64,000 nt of DNA from Alkalihalobacillus sp. TS-13 (GTDB lineage Bacteria; Bacillota; Bacilli; Bacillales; Fictibacillaceae). The position numbers and the translations under genes were made by a program. The first letter of the stretch is position 1. Every line of letters begins with the position of its first letter. The stretch is from contig NZ_JAHKSI010000002.1 in assembly GCF_019720915.1 (NCBI RefSeq), positions 1-64,000 on the forward strand, written 5' to 3'. Under the pieces are notes generated by a model, which saw only the letters and a program-made list of their open reading frames with translations, did not search any database and was not told where the DNA came from. This document shows, in pieces, positions 34,872-43,478 of this stretch.

Positions 34872-35334
34872 TTATTCAACCAAGTTTATGTTGTTGTCTT
34901 TACACCATCTAATTGCAATTTGTTTAAACATTTCGTTACGATAAGAATACCATTGATCTTCAATATTAAGCTCGACGATTTTATTCTTGAATCTTCTAAA
35001 AGCACCCTTTCCCCTAATAGATCTATATCTCTTGCTTTCTTTCATTACTAACTGATAGGCAAAAGTCTTCCATAATTTTGTATTCATTAATTTCATATTT
35101 TGTTGGGAGTTCCTTGTAATCCTCAAAATTTTCAACAACATCAATAGCAATTTTTCTATCTTCTTGTTGCCAATCAGAAAGATGATCGAATGGTTCATCA
35201 TCTTCAGCAGCTCTCAGTTCTTCTGATGTTACTACCACTATCTCCCCAGTTATTATATTTATAAAAGTTCTCGACTCATCAAACTGTATTTCCATATTCT
35301 CAATTATATCTTTAAGATTTACTTGAATGTTCAT
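34872..35334 (-). pseudogene. UPF0158-family protein with a frameshift
   Basis: From ATG 35334 the frame reads MNIQVNLKDIIENMEIQFDE and so on to MEDFCLSVSNERKQEI. It then meets a stop at about 35028. The expected continuation YRSIRGKGAFRRFKNKIVEL and the C-terminus FKQIAIRWCKDNNINLVE are in the adjacent frame. Removing one base near 35030 restores a protein of about 153 residues. UPF0158 proteins have no known function. Only one lesion is seen, so error in the sequence cannot be excluded. Confidence 0.75.
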
Positions 35335-35360
35335 TATATAGATATCACCTGTTTCGTGTT

Positions 35361-35883
35361 TTATCGAATTTTTAATCGATACCAAATTAAAGCTTCTTTC
35401 TCTATTTCAGATACCAGCTGTTCTTTACCTTTTATGTAAGATGCAATATCATAAGGAAATTGTTTTGATAACCTTTCCTTTTGAATTTCCGTATTTATTC
35501 TTTAGTTCACTATTTATCCTCAAGTAATCTCTAAAAGCTAAGTGGCGTTCAATCTGTACGTCACCTTGTTGATAAATGTGAATATGATGAGTTCTGGCCG
35601 CTCCACCTTTTTGGAAATACCTTCGACCTGGTATTCCATTTTCACCTCGGGGTTCATATCCAATTACTCTCATTTGATCATTAAATTTGTCTACTTCTGT
35701 TATATCTTTAACCACTGGCATTATGTCAATTATCGGTTTTGCCTTTATACCTTTTATTGATGTGCTACCAATATGATGAATAGTAACTATTTGCAACCCG
35801 TAAATGCCTTGTAGTTTAATCATCTCCTGATGAAACATCTTCGGCCATTCCTCATCATAAGGACAAACCTCTACTTTTCTCAC
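35361..35883 (-). pseudogene. GrpB/UPF0157 nucleotidyltransferase-like protein with a frameshift
   Basis: GrpB proteins have the nucleotidyltransferase fold and include dephospho-CoA-kinase-associated domains. From GTG 35883, seven bases after GGGAGGTG, the frame has IHHIGSTSIKGIKAKPIID and HIHIYQQGDVQIERHLAFRD. After NSELKNKYGNSK it shifts. The correct C-terminus (ERLSKQFPYDIASYIKGKEQ, then SEIEKEALIWYRLKIR) lies in the next frame and ends at 35363-35361. One extra A in an AAAA run near 35484 explains the break. A homopolymer lesion like this can be a base-calling error. Restored length of about 173 residues matches the family. Confidence 0.8.
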
Positions 35884-35907
35884 TTTTAAACACCTCCCTA
35901 TGATAAA

Positions 35908-35948
35908 GCCTTCCATATTTCAGATATGCCCCTGATTGTTGAAGATTA
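35908..35948 (+). repeat. 3'-end hairpin repeat, copy 13
   Basis: A weak arm is followed by the tail GCCCCTGATTGTTGAAGATT. It sits between the GrpB start and the 3' end of the GNAT gene at 36026. Confidence 0.6.
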
Positions 35949-36025
35949 AAATATGCGAGAAATATTTGCGGGAGTAGCTGGATGTGTCACATTGATTAAA
36001 GAGCAGTTTTTCACTATATCAAAAT

Positions 36026-36769
36026 TCAAGTAGGATGCCTTTTCAATCTGTAGATGACTTTCTTTTCAAACATTCTACAACCGTTAATCTGAAAGATACG
36101 CTCCATGGGAATATTTTTATGTCCTGTTGCACCGATGTAGTATGTAGCTCCTATACATTTGAGAAATTGCAAAGAAAGTTTGTGGAGTGTCATCCCCAAT
36201 TTATTACCTCGATATGCAGGAATCAATCCAAAATAAAATAGTCTTCCTTCATCAACAGTTCCTGGTTCTATATGTGGTATTGTAATCCCGATCGGATCTT
36301 TGTCATGATAAGCGATTAAACAGTTTTTTATGTAATTCGAACCCAGTTCAGTTTTCATGCCTTCAAATTCCTTCTCAATGGAAAGTGATGAAGGAGCGTT
36401 TAGGGACCAGGTTACAACTTCTTTCCATACCTTTTTAAATAAGTTATCGCTTGTTTGTTCAATAGATTTTAGTTCAATGGATGTTACCTGTTCGGAGACC
36501 TCTAAAGAATTCAGGTCTCGTTTATAAAAATATTGTGTGTCGTGTTTCGAAAAGTCGTAATCCCCCAGTAAATGAAGATAATCATTGTTCGATGCTTCTT
36601 TTTCGTTTAAAACGATTGTGACAGATTGAATATCCTTCATTTGGACAAATTCGTATATGTCCTGTAGAAATTTTTCAAATTGGGATGTAGATGATACCTG
36701 TCCGATATCCTCTACCACAAAATAATTTGGTGATCCGTCGAGAATTTTAGTTCCTAATCCTCTAAACAC
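36026..36769 (-). CDS. GNAT-family N-acetyltransferase, two-domain
   Basis: The C-terminal half (from about residue 130) has the acetyl-CoA-binding pattern FGLIPAYRGNKLGMTLHKLS, where the R/Q-x-x-G-x-G/A loop reads RGNKLG. The N-terminal half is a diverged GNAT-like or family-specific domain. GTG 36769 with AAAGGAGG six bases upstream is a much better start than the GTG at 36823 that overlaps the LysR stop. The protein is then 247 residues. It lies directly downstream of a LysR-type gene on the same strand and is probably cotranscribed with it. The acceptor is unknown. Confidence 0.83.
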   Translation of the reverse strand: MFRGLGTKILDGSPNYFVVEDIGQVSSTSQFEKFLQDIYEFVQMKDIQSVTIVLNEKEASNNDYLHLLGDYDFSKHDTQYFYKRDLNSLEVSEQVTSIELKSIEQTSDNLFKKVWKEVVTWSLNAPSSLSIEKEFEGMKTELGSNYIKNCLIAYHDKDPIGITIPHIEPGTVDEGRLFYFGLIPAYRGNKLGMTLHKLSLQFLKCIGATYYIGATGHKNIPMERIFQINGCRMFEKKVIYRLKRHPT

Positions 36770-36822
36770 TCTTAGCCTCCTTTTGTGAGTGATGCCTAAT
36801 GATCGTGTTCGTCTTATATCCA

Positions 36823-37725
36823 CTAAGAAGTCAGTGCATTCCTTTTGGCGGTTTGAATGTAATCCTTTATTGCTTGTATAAATGTCCTTGCAGCAAATCC
36901 TAGGTACTTATCAGTCCGATATATAAGACACATGTCCTGACTTGGTGTGGGTTTGATTATTTTAATCACTTGAATGTTTTTATCGTGAAGATTTTCTAGT
37001 AGAAGTCTAGGCAGAACGGTTACTCCAATTCCCTTTTCAACCATGGTAATCAATGATGATAAGGTTGTTGTTTCAATTTTCGGTTTTATTCGGAATCCCA
37101 ATTCTTGACAATGTTGGTCAATTAATTGCCGACACTGATGATCAGGGTGAAACATCACTGTCTTCATCTCGTGCAAATCAGCAAGTTGAATCGACTTTTT
37201 CTTTGTAAGTGTTGTTTCTTTTGAGATAGCTAAGGAGAATTCCTCATGAAAAAGCGGAATTTGTACAATCCGTTCATCGGGGTCAGGGGATGTCGTTACA
37301 CCTATATCAATCTTACCTTCAATGACTTGGTCCGTCACTTTGCTTGTTTCAACTAGGGATAAGGAAATATCCGGATAGGTTCCGTGGAAATCAAAAAGCA
37401 ACGAATTGAACATAAGGTCGGCATCACCAGGCAAGACTCCGATGGTAAGAGAACCACCCTTCAATTGTTTCAATTCCGAAATGCTTTCCTGAGCTTGCTT
37501 TAAATGTGAAAAAATATGCTTACTCTGTTCATATAATAGTTCACCTGCTTCAGTAATCGTAATCCGTTTACCGATGCGATTAAAGAGGGGGACACCCAAT
37601 TCACTTTCCAGTAACTTGATCTGCTGGCTCAGGTTAGGTTGTGATACCATGATTTTCTCTGCTGCTCTTGAAAAATGAAGCTCCTCGCAGATGACCATGA
37701 AGTATTCCAACTGCCGCAATTCCAT
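36823..37725 (-). CDS. LysR-family transcription regulator
   Basis: LysR regulators are tetramers with an N-terminal winged helix and a periplasmic-binding-like effector domain. Residues 1-60 carry the HTH, MELRQLEYFMVICEELHFSR and AEKIMVSQPNLSQQIKLLES. The effector domain spans about 90-295. ATG 37725 follows GAAGGGGAG. The 300-residue length is complete. It is divergent from the DinB gene at 37868, with 142 bases between, and is followed by a GNAT gene. LysR proteins commonly control the divergent gene, so DinB is a candidate target. Confidence 0.9.
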   Translation of the reverse strand: MELRQLEYFMVICEELHFSRAAEKIMVSQPNLSQQIKLLESELGVPLFNRIGKRITITEAGELLYEQSKHIFSHLKQAQESISELKQLKGGSLTIGVLPGDADLMFNSLLFDFHGTYPDISLSLVETSKVTDQVIEGKIDIGVTTSPDPDERIVQIPLFHEEFSLAISKETTLTKKKSIQLADLHEMKTVMFHPDHQCRQLIDQHCQELGFRIKPKIETTTLSSLITMVEKGIGVTVLPRLLLENLHDKNIQVIKIIKPTPSQDMCLIYRTDKYLGFAARTFIQAIKDYIQTAKRNALTS

Positions 37726-37867
37726 GTTAACTCCCCTTCCAAATATTTTCATAACTATAACTTATCATAATGATAAGAAACACTGTATTGATAAACTCTT
37801 TAGGGGTAGATATACTTACGTTGTAATCGTTTGTTTGAATTTTCAAAAAATGAATGGAGGTTTCATT

Positions 37868-38344
37868 ATGTCTAATGCATTGTTAAGTATGTCTACATCA
37901 GTCCGCCAAATGGTTATTCACCAGGTTCAATCGATTCCCGAGGAGTCGTTCGATGTCCAACCCGACCCATTCAATAATACTATTCGATGGAATCTCGGAC
38001 ATATCGCCTTCGTCAATGAGTACTTTCTTTCATTAGGTCTATCCATTGATTCAAGACTTCCAGATCACTACGCACAATTATTTAAGCCCGGAACAAAGCC
38101 AGCTGATTGGAGTGACATCCCACCGACAAAAGAAGAGCTTATTCAAAATTTAACAAGGCAGCTTTCCAGCTTTTCTGATATTGATCCCAGCGTGTTCGAC
38201 AAACAAATGGATCCGCCGATAGAACTAGGTCCGCTGAAATTTGAAACGTTTGGAGAGGTATTCAACTTTGCAATTGTCCATGAATCGATGCACTTTGCTA
38301 CGGTTTCATGTCTATTAAAAGTACTCCAATATCAAAAAGTGTAA
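37868..38344 (+). CDS. DinB-family protein
   Basis: The 158-residue product has FNNTIRWNLGHIAFVNEYFL near residue 40 and FAIVHESMHFATVSCLLKVL near the C-terminus, together giving the three predicted metal His. PDHYAQLFKPGTKPADW in the middle is shared with the DinB protein at 46084 (a YNEFFGPGTKPSKW segment), so these two belong to one subfamily. ATG 37868 follows GGAGG. It is divergent from the LysR regulator and may be controlled by it. Confidence 0.87.
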   Translation: MSNALLSMSTSVRQMVIHQVQSIPEESFDVQPDPFNNTIRWNLGHIAFVNEYFLSLGLSIDSRLPDHYAQLFKPGTKPADWSDIPPTKEELIQNLTRQLSSFSDIDPSVFDKQMDPPIELGPLKFETFGEVFNFAIVHESMHFATVSCLLKVLQYQKV

Positions 38345-38367
38345 GGATGCATTTCTAATACCATACT

Positions 38368-38466
38368 TTGAGACCGATGATCATACGCGACTATAAGGAT
38401 TGGGGCAACGGTAAACCGATCGTTTTCATTTCAAGCTGGGTGATAAGTTCCCGAACGTGGGAAATT
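38368..38466 (+). pseudogene. N-terminal remnant of an alpha/beta-hydrolase
   Basis: A frame reads IIRDYKDWGNGKPIVFISSW then VISSRTWEI. This is the first strand-turn region of an alpha/beta-hydrolase (usually YYKDWG.G.P.VFxHGW.....WE), with the oxyanion HGW replaced by SSW. It ends after about 33 codons at a terminator. The C-terminal piece of a hydrolase lies on the other strand at 40995-41351; whether both come from one gene is unknown. Confidence 0.55.
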
Positions 38467-38477
38467 TTTATTAACAT

Positions 38478-38510
38478 AGGGGACGGCTTAAGGAAAGCAC
38501 GTCCCTTTTT
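38478..38510 (+). terminator. Intrinsic terminator between DinB and beta-lactamase genes
   Basis: GGGGACG (38479-38485) and CGTCCC (38500-38505) pair around a 14-base loop, followed by TTTTT. It serves the plus-strand transcripts and may also act for the convergent beta-lactamase. Confidence 0.75.
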
Positions 38511-38517
38511 GTATCGC

Positions 38518-39321
38518 TTAGTGTTCTTCACTGATGATGCCCATCTGCTTTAAGGTCGCTACGACAATATTTTTAGCTTCGGTTCCAGTTCCATCGATAT
38601 TTACAGCAAACACCAAGGTGTCTTTTTTTGTGGTGATAAAACCGACATACCAGCCTAAACCAAAATCTGAAAGTCTTGTTCCAGTTTTTCCATGGAGTGT
38701 GTACTCATCTTGATCATCATCAATCATCATCCGTTTAACCGTTTTCTGATGTTTTTCTTCAAAGGGTAGTTGTTCTCTGACTAATTTTTCGATTAAGTCC
38801 ATTTGCTCTCTAGCAGTAATTTCAAGACTGCTGTCCAGCCAAAATGTATCGATTCCCCCAGAGATATCTTGATTTCCATAGTTTATGAGGTTTACATACT
38901 GTTCCATACGTTCAACCCCGATATCACTGGCCATATCTTGATAGTACCAGATCACAGAATGTCTCATGCCTGAAGCCAGTGTATGATCTCGATTCCAGGC
39001 CTCAAATTCCCCTGTAATACCATCCCACCGTTTAACCTCATATTCATCTCTAACTGCCGATGTTTGGAGTCCGATCAATGCGTTCGGCACTTTGAAAGTT
39101 GATTCAGGAGTGAACCTTTCTCTACTTCTCTTCTGGTTGTACACAAAAACGCTGTCATTTTTAAGATTTTTCAGTACCATCGTCCCATCTTTTCCGTTGA
39201 ATACCGCTTCAATGGCTAACTTTTTTTCATGTTTACCTTTGGCACTCGTATCTGTTGACATCCCAGTCCAGACAAGCATGAGTGAAAGTAATACAAACAA
39301 CCCTATACGAAAAATCTTCAT
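38518..39321 (-). CDS. Class D beta-lactamase
   Basis: Class D (OXA-type) serine beta-lactamases hydrolyse penicillins. The 267-residue product has an N-terminal signal peptide (KIFRIGLFVLLSLMLVWTG). It carries the active-site tetrad PESTFKVPNALIGL (Ser and Lys), the SVIWYY form of the SxV motif, the YGN motif in INYGNQD and the KTG motif in HGKTGTR. All four class D elements are in order and spacing. ATG 39321 follows AAGGAGG. Chromosomal class D enzymes are known in Bacillus. It is divergent from a MocR regulator, 139 bases apart. It could also be a weakly active penicillin-binding homologue (YbxI-like). Confidence 0.92.
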   Translation of the reverse strand: MKIFRIGLFVLLSLMLVWTGMSTDTSAKGKHEKKLAIEAVFNGKDGTMVLKNLKNDSVFVYNQKRSRERFTPESTFKVPNALIGLQTSAVRDEYEVKRWDGITGEFEAWNRDHTLASGMRHSVIWYYQDMASDIGVERMEQYVNLINYGNQDISGGIDTFWLDSSLEITAREQMDLIEKLVREQLPFEEKHQKTVKRMMIDDDQDEYTLHGKTGTRLSDFGLGWYVGFITTKKDTLVFAVNIDGTGTEAKNIVVATLKQMGIISEEH

Positions 39322-39460
39322 TTTCTTCCTCCTTAATTGGTATTTTCACATGATAGTCACCCAGTCGTTGATAACTTATACTATACTCATAAAGCTTGAG
39401 CTCAGAAAGCAATGTTTTTGTCATCTGTACCCTTACAGTTTTGACAGGGAGGAAGCAAAA

Positions 39461-40819
39461 ATGGAAAAGAAATACGAAGAAACAATAAAAGAAATCGAGG
39501 AAAGAATTAACGAAGGACTCCTAAATCCCGGTGAGCGTCTTCCTTCGGTCCGAAAATTATCCAAAGAGCTCCAATGCAGCATCAATACAGTCATTAAAGC
39601 TTACGCTGAGTTGGAGAAAAAGCATAAGATTTATTCGGTGCCGAAGAGTGGTTATTTTCTTGTGGGGAGTCATCAGTCAAGTAACACATCACCTAAAGAG
39701 CTGATTGATTTTTCTTCTGCTGGTCCTGACCGAAGTCGAATGCCCTACCGTGATTACCAGCATTGTATGAACCAGGCAATTGAATTCTATAAAGAGGAAA
39801 TGTTTCATTACTCAGAACCCCTGGGACTGGATCAATTACGACAACAGCTTTCAAAACAATTACAGGATCTACAGGTTTTTGCTCCACCTGAACGGATCTG
39901 TGTCGTGTCCGGTTCGCAGCAGGCCCTTGATCTTCTCATCTCCCTTCCTTTTCCAAATGGGAAAACCGAAATCTGCACTGAACAGCCAACCCACCCTAGC
40001 TTCATACAATCTCTATCCTCCCGTGAACTGAAAGTCAGTGGAATTGAGATCACGAACAAGGGAATTGACTTCACCCGCTTGGAACAAATTTTTAGAGAAA
40101 ATGAAATCAAATTGTTCTACACAGTATCGAGATTTCAGAATCCTACAGGGTATAGCTACTCCAATCATGAAAGAAAGAAAATCGTAGAACTGGCACAAAA
40201 ATATGACGTTTACATCATTGAGGACGATTATATGGGGGATCTGGATACAAAAAGAAAGGCGGATCCAATGTTTGCCTATGATCCGTCTGGGAGGGTCATA
40301 TATACAAAGAGTTTCTCTAAAGTCCTATTGCCTGGATTGAGGCTTGGGGTTGCCGTCTTACCTGAAGCTTTACTTGACAGCTTTTCTAGAGCTAAATTTG
40401 CAGCAGATGTCCACACGCCTGTCATCACACAAGGGGCTCTGGAAATCTACTTACAAAGCGGGATGTACAAGGCGCATATTCAGAAGCTCAGACGATATTA
40501 CAAGAAGAAAGGTGCCCTTCTCAAAAAGGCTTACCTTGAGCACCTGCCTCCAGAAACTGGATTTACTGGCGGAGAATCAGGTTTTTATTCAACCATAGAA
40601 CTACCAGAACGAATGAAAGCGAGGAAGCTGGTCGATCATCTTAAAGATAAAAATGTACGCGTACAGGATGCAACAGTTATGTATCTCCCAAAATACCGAA
40701 AAGAAAACCGGATCCGCCTGAGTGTGTCTCAGGTCAAAGACAAGAACATCACGTTAGGCATTGAAAAAATTGGCGAAGGAATTCGCGAGTTGTTAGCTAA
40801 AGGAGTGTCACTAGTCTAA
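39461..40819 (+). CDS. MocR/PdxR-family transcription regulator
   Basis: The 452-residue protein has an N-terminal GntR HTH (NPGERLPSVRKLSKELQCSI) and a C-terminal aminotransferase-like domain with the PLP lysine in YTKSFSKVLLPGLRLGV. It is a clear paralogue of 5635-7011: both share SAGPDxxxMPYxxxQHCxNQ, the QYLQDLQVF-like segment and the ending RLSxSQV. ATG 39461 follows AGGGAGG. A longer in-frame extension upstream overlaps the beta-lactamase gene and is not coding. Its divergent partner is a beta-lactamase rather than a transporter, which makes the regulatory target interesting. Confidence 0.9.
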   Translation: MEKKYEETIKEIEERINEGLLNPGERLPSVRKLSKELQCSINTVIKAYAELEKKHKIYSVPKSGYFLVGSHQSSNTSPKELIDFSSAGPDRSRMPYRDYQHCMNQAIEFYKEEMFHYSEPLGLDQLRQQLSKQLQDLQVFAPPERICVVSGSQQALDLLISLPFPNGKTEICTEQPTHPSFIQSLSSRELKVSGIEITNKGIDFTRLEQIFRENEIKLFYTVSRFQNPTGYSYSNHERKKIVELAQKYDVYIIEDDYMGDLDTKRKADPMFAYDPSGRVIYTKSFSKVLLPGLRLGVAVLPEALLDSFSRAKFAADVHTPVITQGALEIYLQSGMYKAHIQKLRRYYKKKGALLKKAYLEHLPPETGFTGGESGFYSTIELPERMKARKLVDHLKDKNVRVQDATVMYLPKYRKENRIRLSVSQVKDKNITLGIEKIGEGIRELLAKGVSLV

Positions 40820-40886
40820 TAACCCTACACTGTTGAATTTACGTTTAGTCAACTGAACAATAACGATAACTTGCAGTTTACTTCAT

Positions 40887-40953
40887 AGGAGGTGGATTTC
40901 CTCTTATTCATTTTTTCCTCATATGAAAAACTCAGTTCATGGCATCCACCTCT
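40887..40953. terminator. Long-loop inverted repeat between convergent genes
   Basis: AGGAGGTGGAT (40887-40897) pairs with ATCCACCTCT (40944-40953) across a 46-base loop. It lies between the MocR stop and the hydrolase remnant and may end both transcripts. Confidence 0.45.
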
Positions 40954-40994
40954 CTCCTTGTGATTTTTATGTAAACCTGAGAAGAATCTAAATT

Positions 40995-41351
40995 CTATAT
41001 ATTATTTTCCACAACTCGATCTAGCCATTCGTTAACTAAAGTGTTAAAAACTTGAGTCTGTTCAATTTGAAGGTTATGCCCTGCTCGATCTAACATTACA
41101 AAGCTTGCTCTAGGATAGTCCAATGCAAATTCCCATTGATTCCGATACCCGACTATATGGTCTTGTCGACCAGCAAAAATAAGGACTGGATTTTCAAAAG
41201 GTGGATGTTGTAGTTGTAGGTTCGTAGTAAGATCATATTTAAGCATCATACGCTCCAAAAATGGTTGGTCTGCTGCTTGTATCGTATAACTTTTCTTATG
41301 CGATAAAGTCGGTTCCTTGTACAGTAATCTTAATTGAATAGAAACATATTT
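40995..41351 (-). pseudogene. C-terminal remnant of an alpha/beta-hydrolase
   Basis: The frame reads ADQPFLERMMLKYDLTTNLQ, FENPVLIFAGRQDHIVGY, SFVMLDRAGHNLQIEQ and so on to VENNI. This is the last third of an alpha/beta-hydrolase: it has the catalytic-acid strand (GRQDHIVG) and the catalytic His (DRAGHNLQ), but the nucleophile and oxyanion parts are gone. It starts exactly where the yciI-like gene stops, so the join looks like a deletion endpoint. An ATG inside (41258) gives an 87-residue frame that could not fold alone. Confidence 0.7.
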
Positions 41352-41672
41352 TTATTCTTTTAAATTTTTTAGAGTTTGAGGTAGATCGGCCAACCAATTG
41401 TTATCCTCATTTGCTTCAATTAACTCATATATTTCATAATCACCATAATAACCCTCTTTGACAAAAGGGTCACTCTCCACAAGATCTATTGCCTCGTCAA
41501 TGGTATTACAAATTAATATTTGCATAGCCTTATCATCATCCTTAATAGGACCACAAATAAAGAGTTTTGAGTTTTTGTTCAACTTTTGCAGATGTTCTAT
41601 ATGCTGACTTAATAGTTTCTCTGATAGTTCACCTTTCCTTTTATTTTTTAAAACCGCTACAAATTTTCTCAT
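41352..41672 (-). CDS. YciI-family protein
   Basis: YciI-like proteins have a ferredoxin-like fold related to muconolactone isomerase; most are of unknown function. The 106-residue product starts MRKFVAVLKNKRKGELSEKL and has a central HIEHLQKL, where a conserved His resides. It then has LFICGPIKDDDKAMQILICN and DLVESDPFVKEGYY, the latter a close match to the family signature. ATG 41672 has a weak RBS. It lies next to a hydrolase remnant; no partner gene is intact. Confidence 0.82.
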   Translation of the reverse strand: MRKFVAVLKNKRKGELSEKLLSQHIEHLQKLNKNSKLFICGPIKDDDKAMQILICNTIDEAIDLVESDPFVKEGYYGDYEIYELIEANEDNNWLADLPQTLKNLKE

Positions 41673-41740
41673 AAACGATCCCCCAAATTCTAAGATTACA
41701 AGAACATTCGTTCCCTCTATGATTATATCGTTTATTCAAA

Positions 41741-41759
41741 CCTTCTTCCACAATGCTGC
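41741..41759 (-). repeat. 3'-end hairpin repeat tail, reversed, copy 14
   Basis: CCTTCTTCCACAATGCTGC is the complement of GCAGCATTGTGGAAGAAGG, the family tail on the minus strand. The arm is not well kept. It is one of only two reversed copies. Confidence 0.5.
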
Positions 41760-41825
41760 TCTATTCTTAGGTAATACGTACGATCTCTGTGCATCAATCG
41801 CACCATTTACCGGAAGACACTTTTC

Positions 41826-42040
41826 TCATTCTTTATAGTTTCTTTTCAAAAGACCCATAAAAACGACACCGTGCCATTCCCCATCCCGATAAACTTGTTC
41901 CTTTAATTCTCCTTCTTTATAAAACCAAAGCTTTTGATATAACTTTATTGCCCGTTCACTGAAAGAAAACACCCGCAAATATACTTTGTACAGATTTAAC
42001 TCATTAAAAGTAAATTCCAATAAACTAATTAGTCCTGACA
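41826..42040 (-). pseudogene. C-terminal half of a GNAT acetyltransferase
   Basis: The frame reads LEFTFNELNLYKVYLRVFSF, SERAIKLYQKLWFYKEGELK and DGEWHGVVFMGLLKRN. This is the second half of a RimJ/RimL-type GNAT. The N-terminal half with strands 1-3 is missing and the frame runs backward into the end of the MATE gene, whose stop is at 42041. The join looks like a deletion endpoint. An ATG at 42053 gives a 75-residue frame that lacks the CoA-loop start. Confidence 0.65.
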
Positions 42041-43414
42041 TCATTGGATCCAAGTGATAATGCTCGCCCTTTGACTTAACACATGTTTTTGCCTTGTTAC
42101 ATGTTTTCTCGTGAAGAAGACGAGTAGCAAAGCAACGAGCATTTCAGAAAGCGGGAGTGCGAGCCAGACACCAGCGATATCAATGAATTTTGGCAGCACC
42201 CATAGTAGCACTAAGATAAAAACAAAGCTTCTTAAAAGAATAATGATAATCGATGGACGAATTTCACCGATGGACTGAAAATAGGTCATGTAAACAAAAT
42301 TAAAACCAAGGAACAGATAACCAACAAAAAATAACCGAATTCCCTCAACAGCTAATTTATGAATCTCATCAGATTCCAGTCCAAATAGCGAAACCAGCAA
42401 AGGAGCAGCAAACAGACCGATGAGAAGCAGGCTTCCCCCAAGCATGAATGATGCCTTCTCACCAATCTTCACACTCTCTTTTATACGGATTTTTTCTTTG
42501 GCACCGTGATAGTAGCTGATCATGGGCTGCAGTGCTGACTCAATGCCAAAGAACGAAAGGAACATGAAGCCGTGCAAATAATTCACGACTGAAAAAGCAG
42601 CGACTCCTTCCGTGCCAAGCAAGCCTACTATCGCCAGGTTGTAGCCGGCGACGAATACTAGAGTTCCTGCTTCAGCAAGGAAGCTTGGAAATCCAATCGA
42701 GAAAATGCTCCCAAGTAGGCGCCATGACCATCGGAAGGAAGGCTTCCGCAAATTCGATTGCTTTTTTAAGAAATGGAGCAAGAGAACGAGTAACCCACCT
42801 AAACTTGCGAGTGCAGTGGCAATTCCCGCTCCAAAGACACCTAGCTCCAAAATAAAAATCATATAGTAGTTCAAGCCTATATTAACGATTGCAGTCACGC
42901 AAAGGGCGACCATCGACAAAGTTGGGCTGCCATCATTGCGGACAAAGATGCTGAGTAGCTGCTGTAGAGCAATCAACCAACCTAGTAGAAAAAGAGTCGT
43001 CAAGTATTCGACGGTATGAGAAAAAGTATCGGTGTTTGCTCCAAGTAAATTCGCAATTACCTCTATGTTAAGATAACCGATCACTCCGACTACTAATAAA
43101 AACACCAGTGCACTGGCAAGGGCCAGTGAAAATATACTCCTCGCTTTAGCAGCATCCTCCCCTCCGATATAGATGGAATAAATAGTTCCCCCACCAATGC
43201 CAATCCACAGCGAAATTGAGAAAATCAACGAGAATACCGGCATGGCGAGATTAACGCCAGCAAGCCCCTCCGATCCTACCCCGTTACCGACAAACACTCC
43301 ATCGATCAGGATATTTACCGACATCAGCATCATTCCTATTAACGATGGAAAGAAATATTGAAAAAATATTTTTTTTACTGATTGATGTTTCAGGTTTTCA
43401 TGCGTTCCATTCAT
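42041..43414 (-). CDS. MATE-family multidrug efflux transporter (MepA-like)
   Basis: The 457-residue product has 12 predicted helices and MATE features: an N-terminal FFPSLIGMMLMSVNILIDGV and FVGNGVGSEGLAGVNLAMPV, with a second repeat starting near FSIGFPSFLAEAGTLVF. MepA-type MATE proteins export cationic drugs using a Na+ or H+ gradient. ATG 43414 follows GGAGGAATG. A MerR-type promoter lies at 43448-43478 upstream and the MerR gene itself is the preceding gene. A GNAT remnant follows directly. The arrangement argues for drug-induced expression. Confidence 0.9.
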   Translation of the reverse strand: MNGTHENLKHQSVKKIFFQYFFPSLIGMMLMSVNILIDGVFVGNGVGSEGLAGVNLAMPVFSLIFSISLWIGIGGGTIYSIYIGGEDAAKARSIFSLALASALVFLLVVGVIGYLNIEVIANLLGANTDTFSHTVEYLTTLFLLGWLIALQQLLSIFVRNDGSPTLSMVALCVTAIVNIGLNYYMIFILELGVFGAGIATALASLGGLLVLLLHFLKKQSNLRKPSFRWSWRLLGSIFSIGFPSFLAEAGTLVFVAGYNLAIVGLLGTEGVAAFSVVNYLHGFMFLSFFGIESALQPMISYYHGAKEKIRIKESVKIGEKASFMLGGSLLLIGLFAAPLLVSLFGLESDEIHKLAVEGIRLFFVGYLFLGFNFVYMTYFQSIGEIRPSIIIILLRSFVFILVLLWVLPKFIDIAGVWLALPLSEMLVALLLVFFTRKHVTRQKHVLSQRASIITWIQ

Positions 43415-43447
43415 CTGTCATTCCTCCTGCAAGTTCTTACAAGAGAA

Positions 43448-43478
43448 AGTATAAACCTTCAAGTTACTTGAAGGTCAA
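43448..43478 (-). promoter_or_regulatory. MerR-type promoter/operator of the MATE gene
   Basis: On the minus strand TTGACC (-35) and TATACT (-10) are separated by 19 bases, the overlong spacer of MerR-regulated promoters. The spacer carries the palindrome ACCTTCAAGT-ACTTGAAGGT. It lies between the MerR-type gene and the MATE gene, overlapping the last bases of the former. Confidence 0.8.

Noticed and set aside
39092-39460. Long N-terminal extension of the second MocR protein
   Set aside because: It overlaps the beta-lactamase coding region on the other strand, and a strong RBS precedes ATG 39461.
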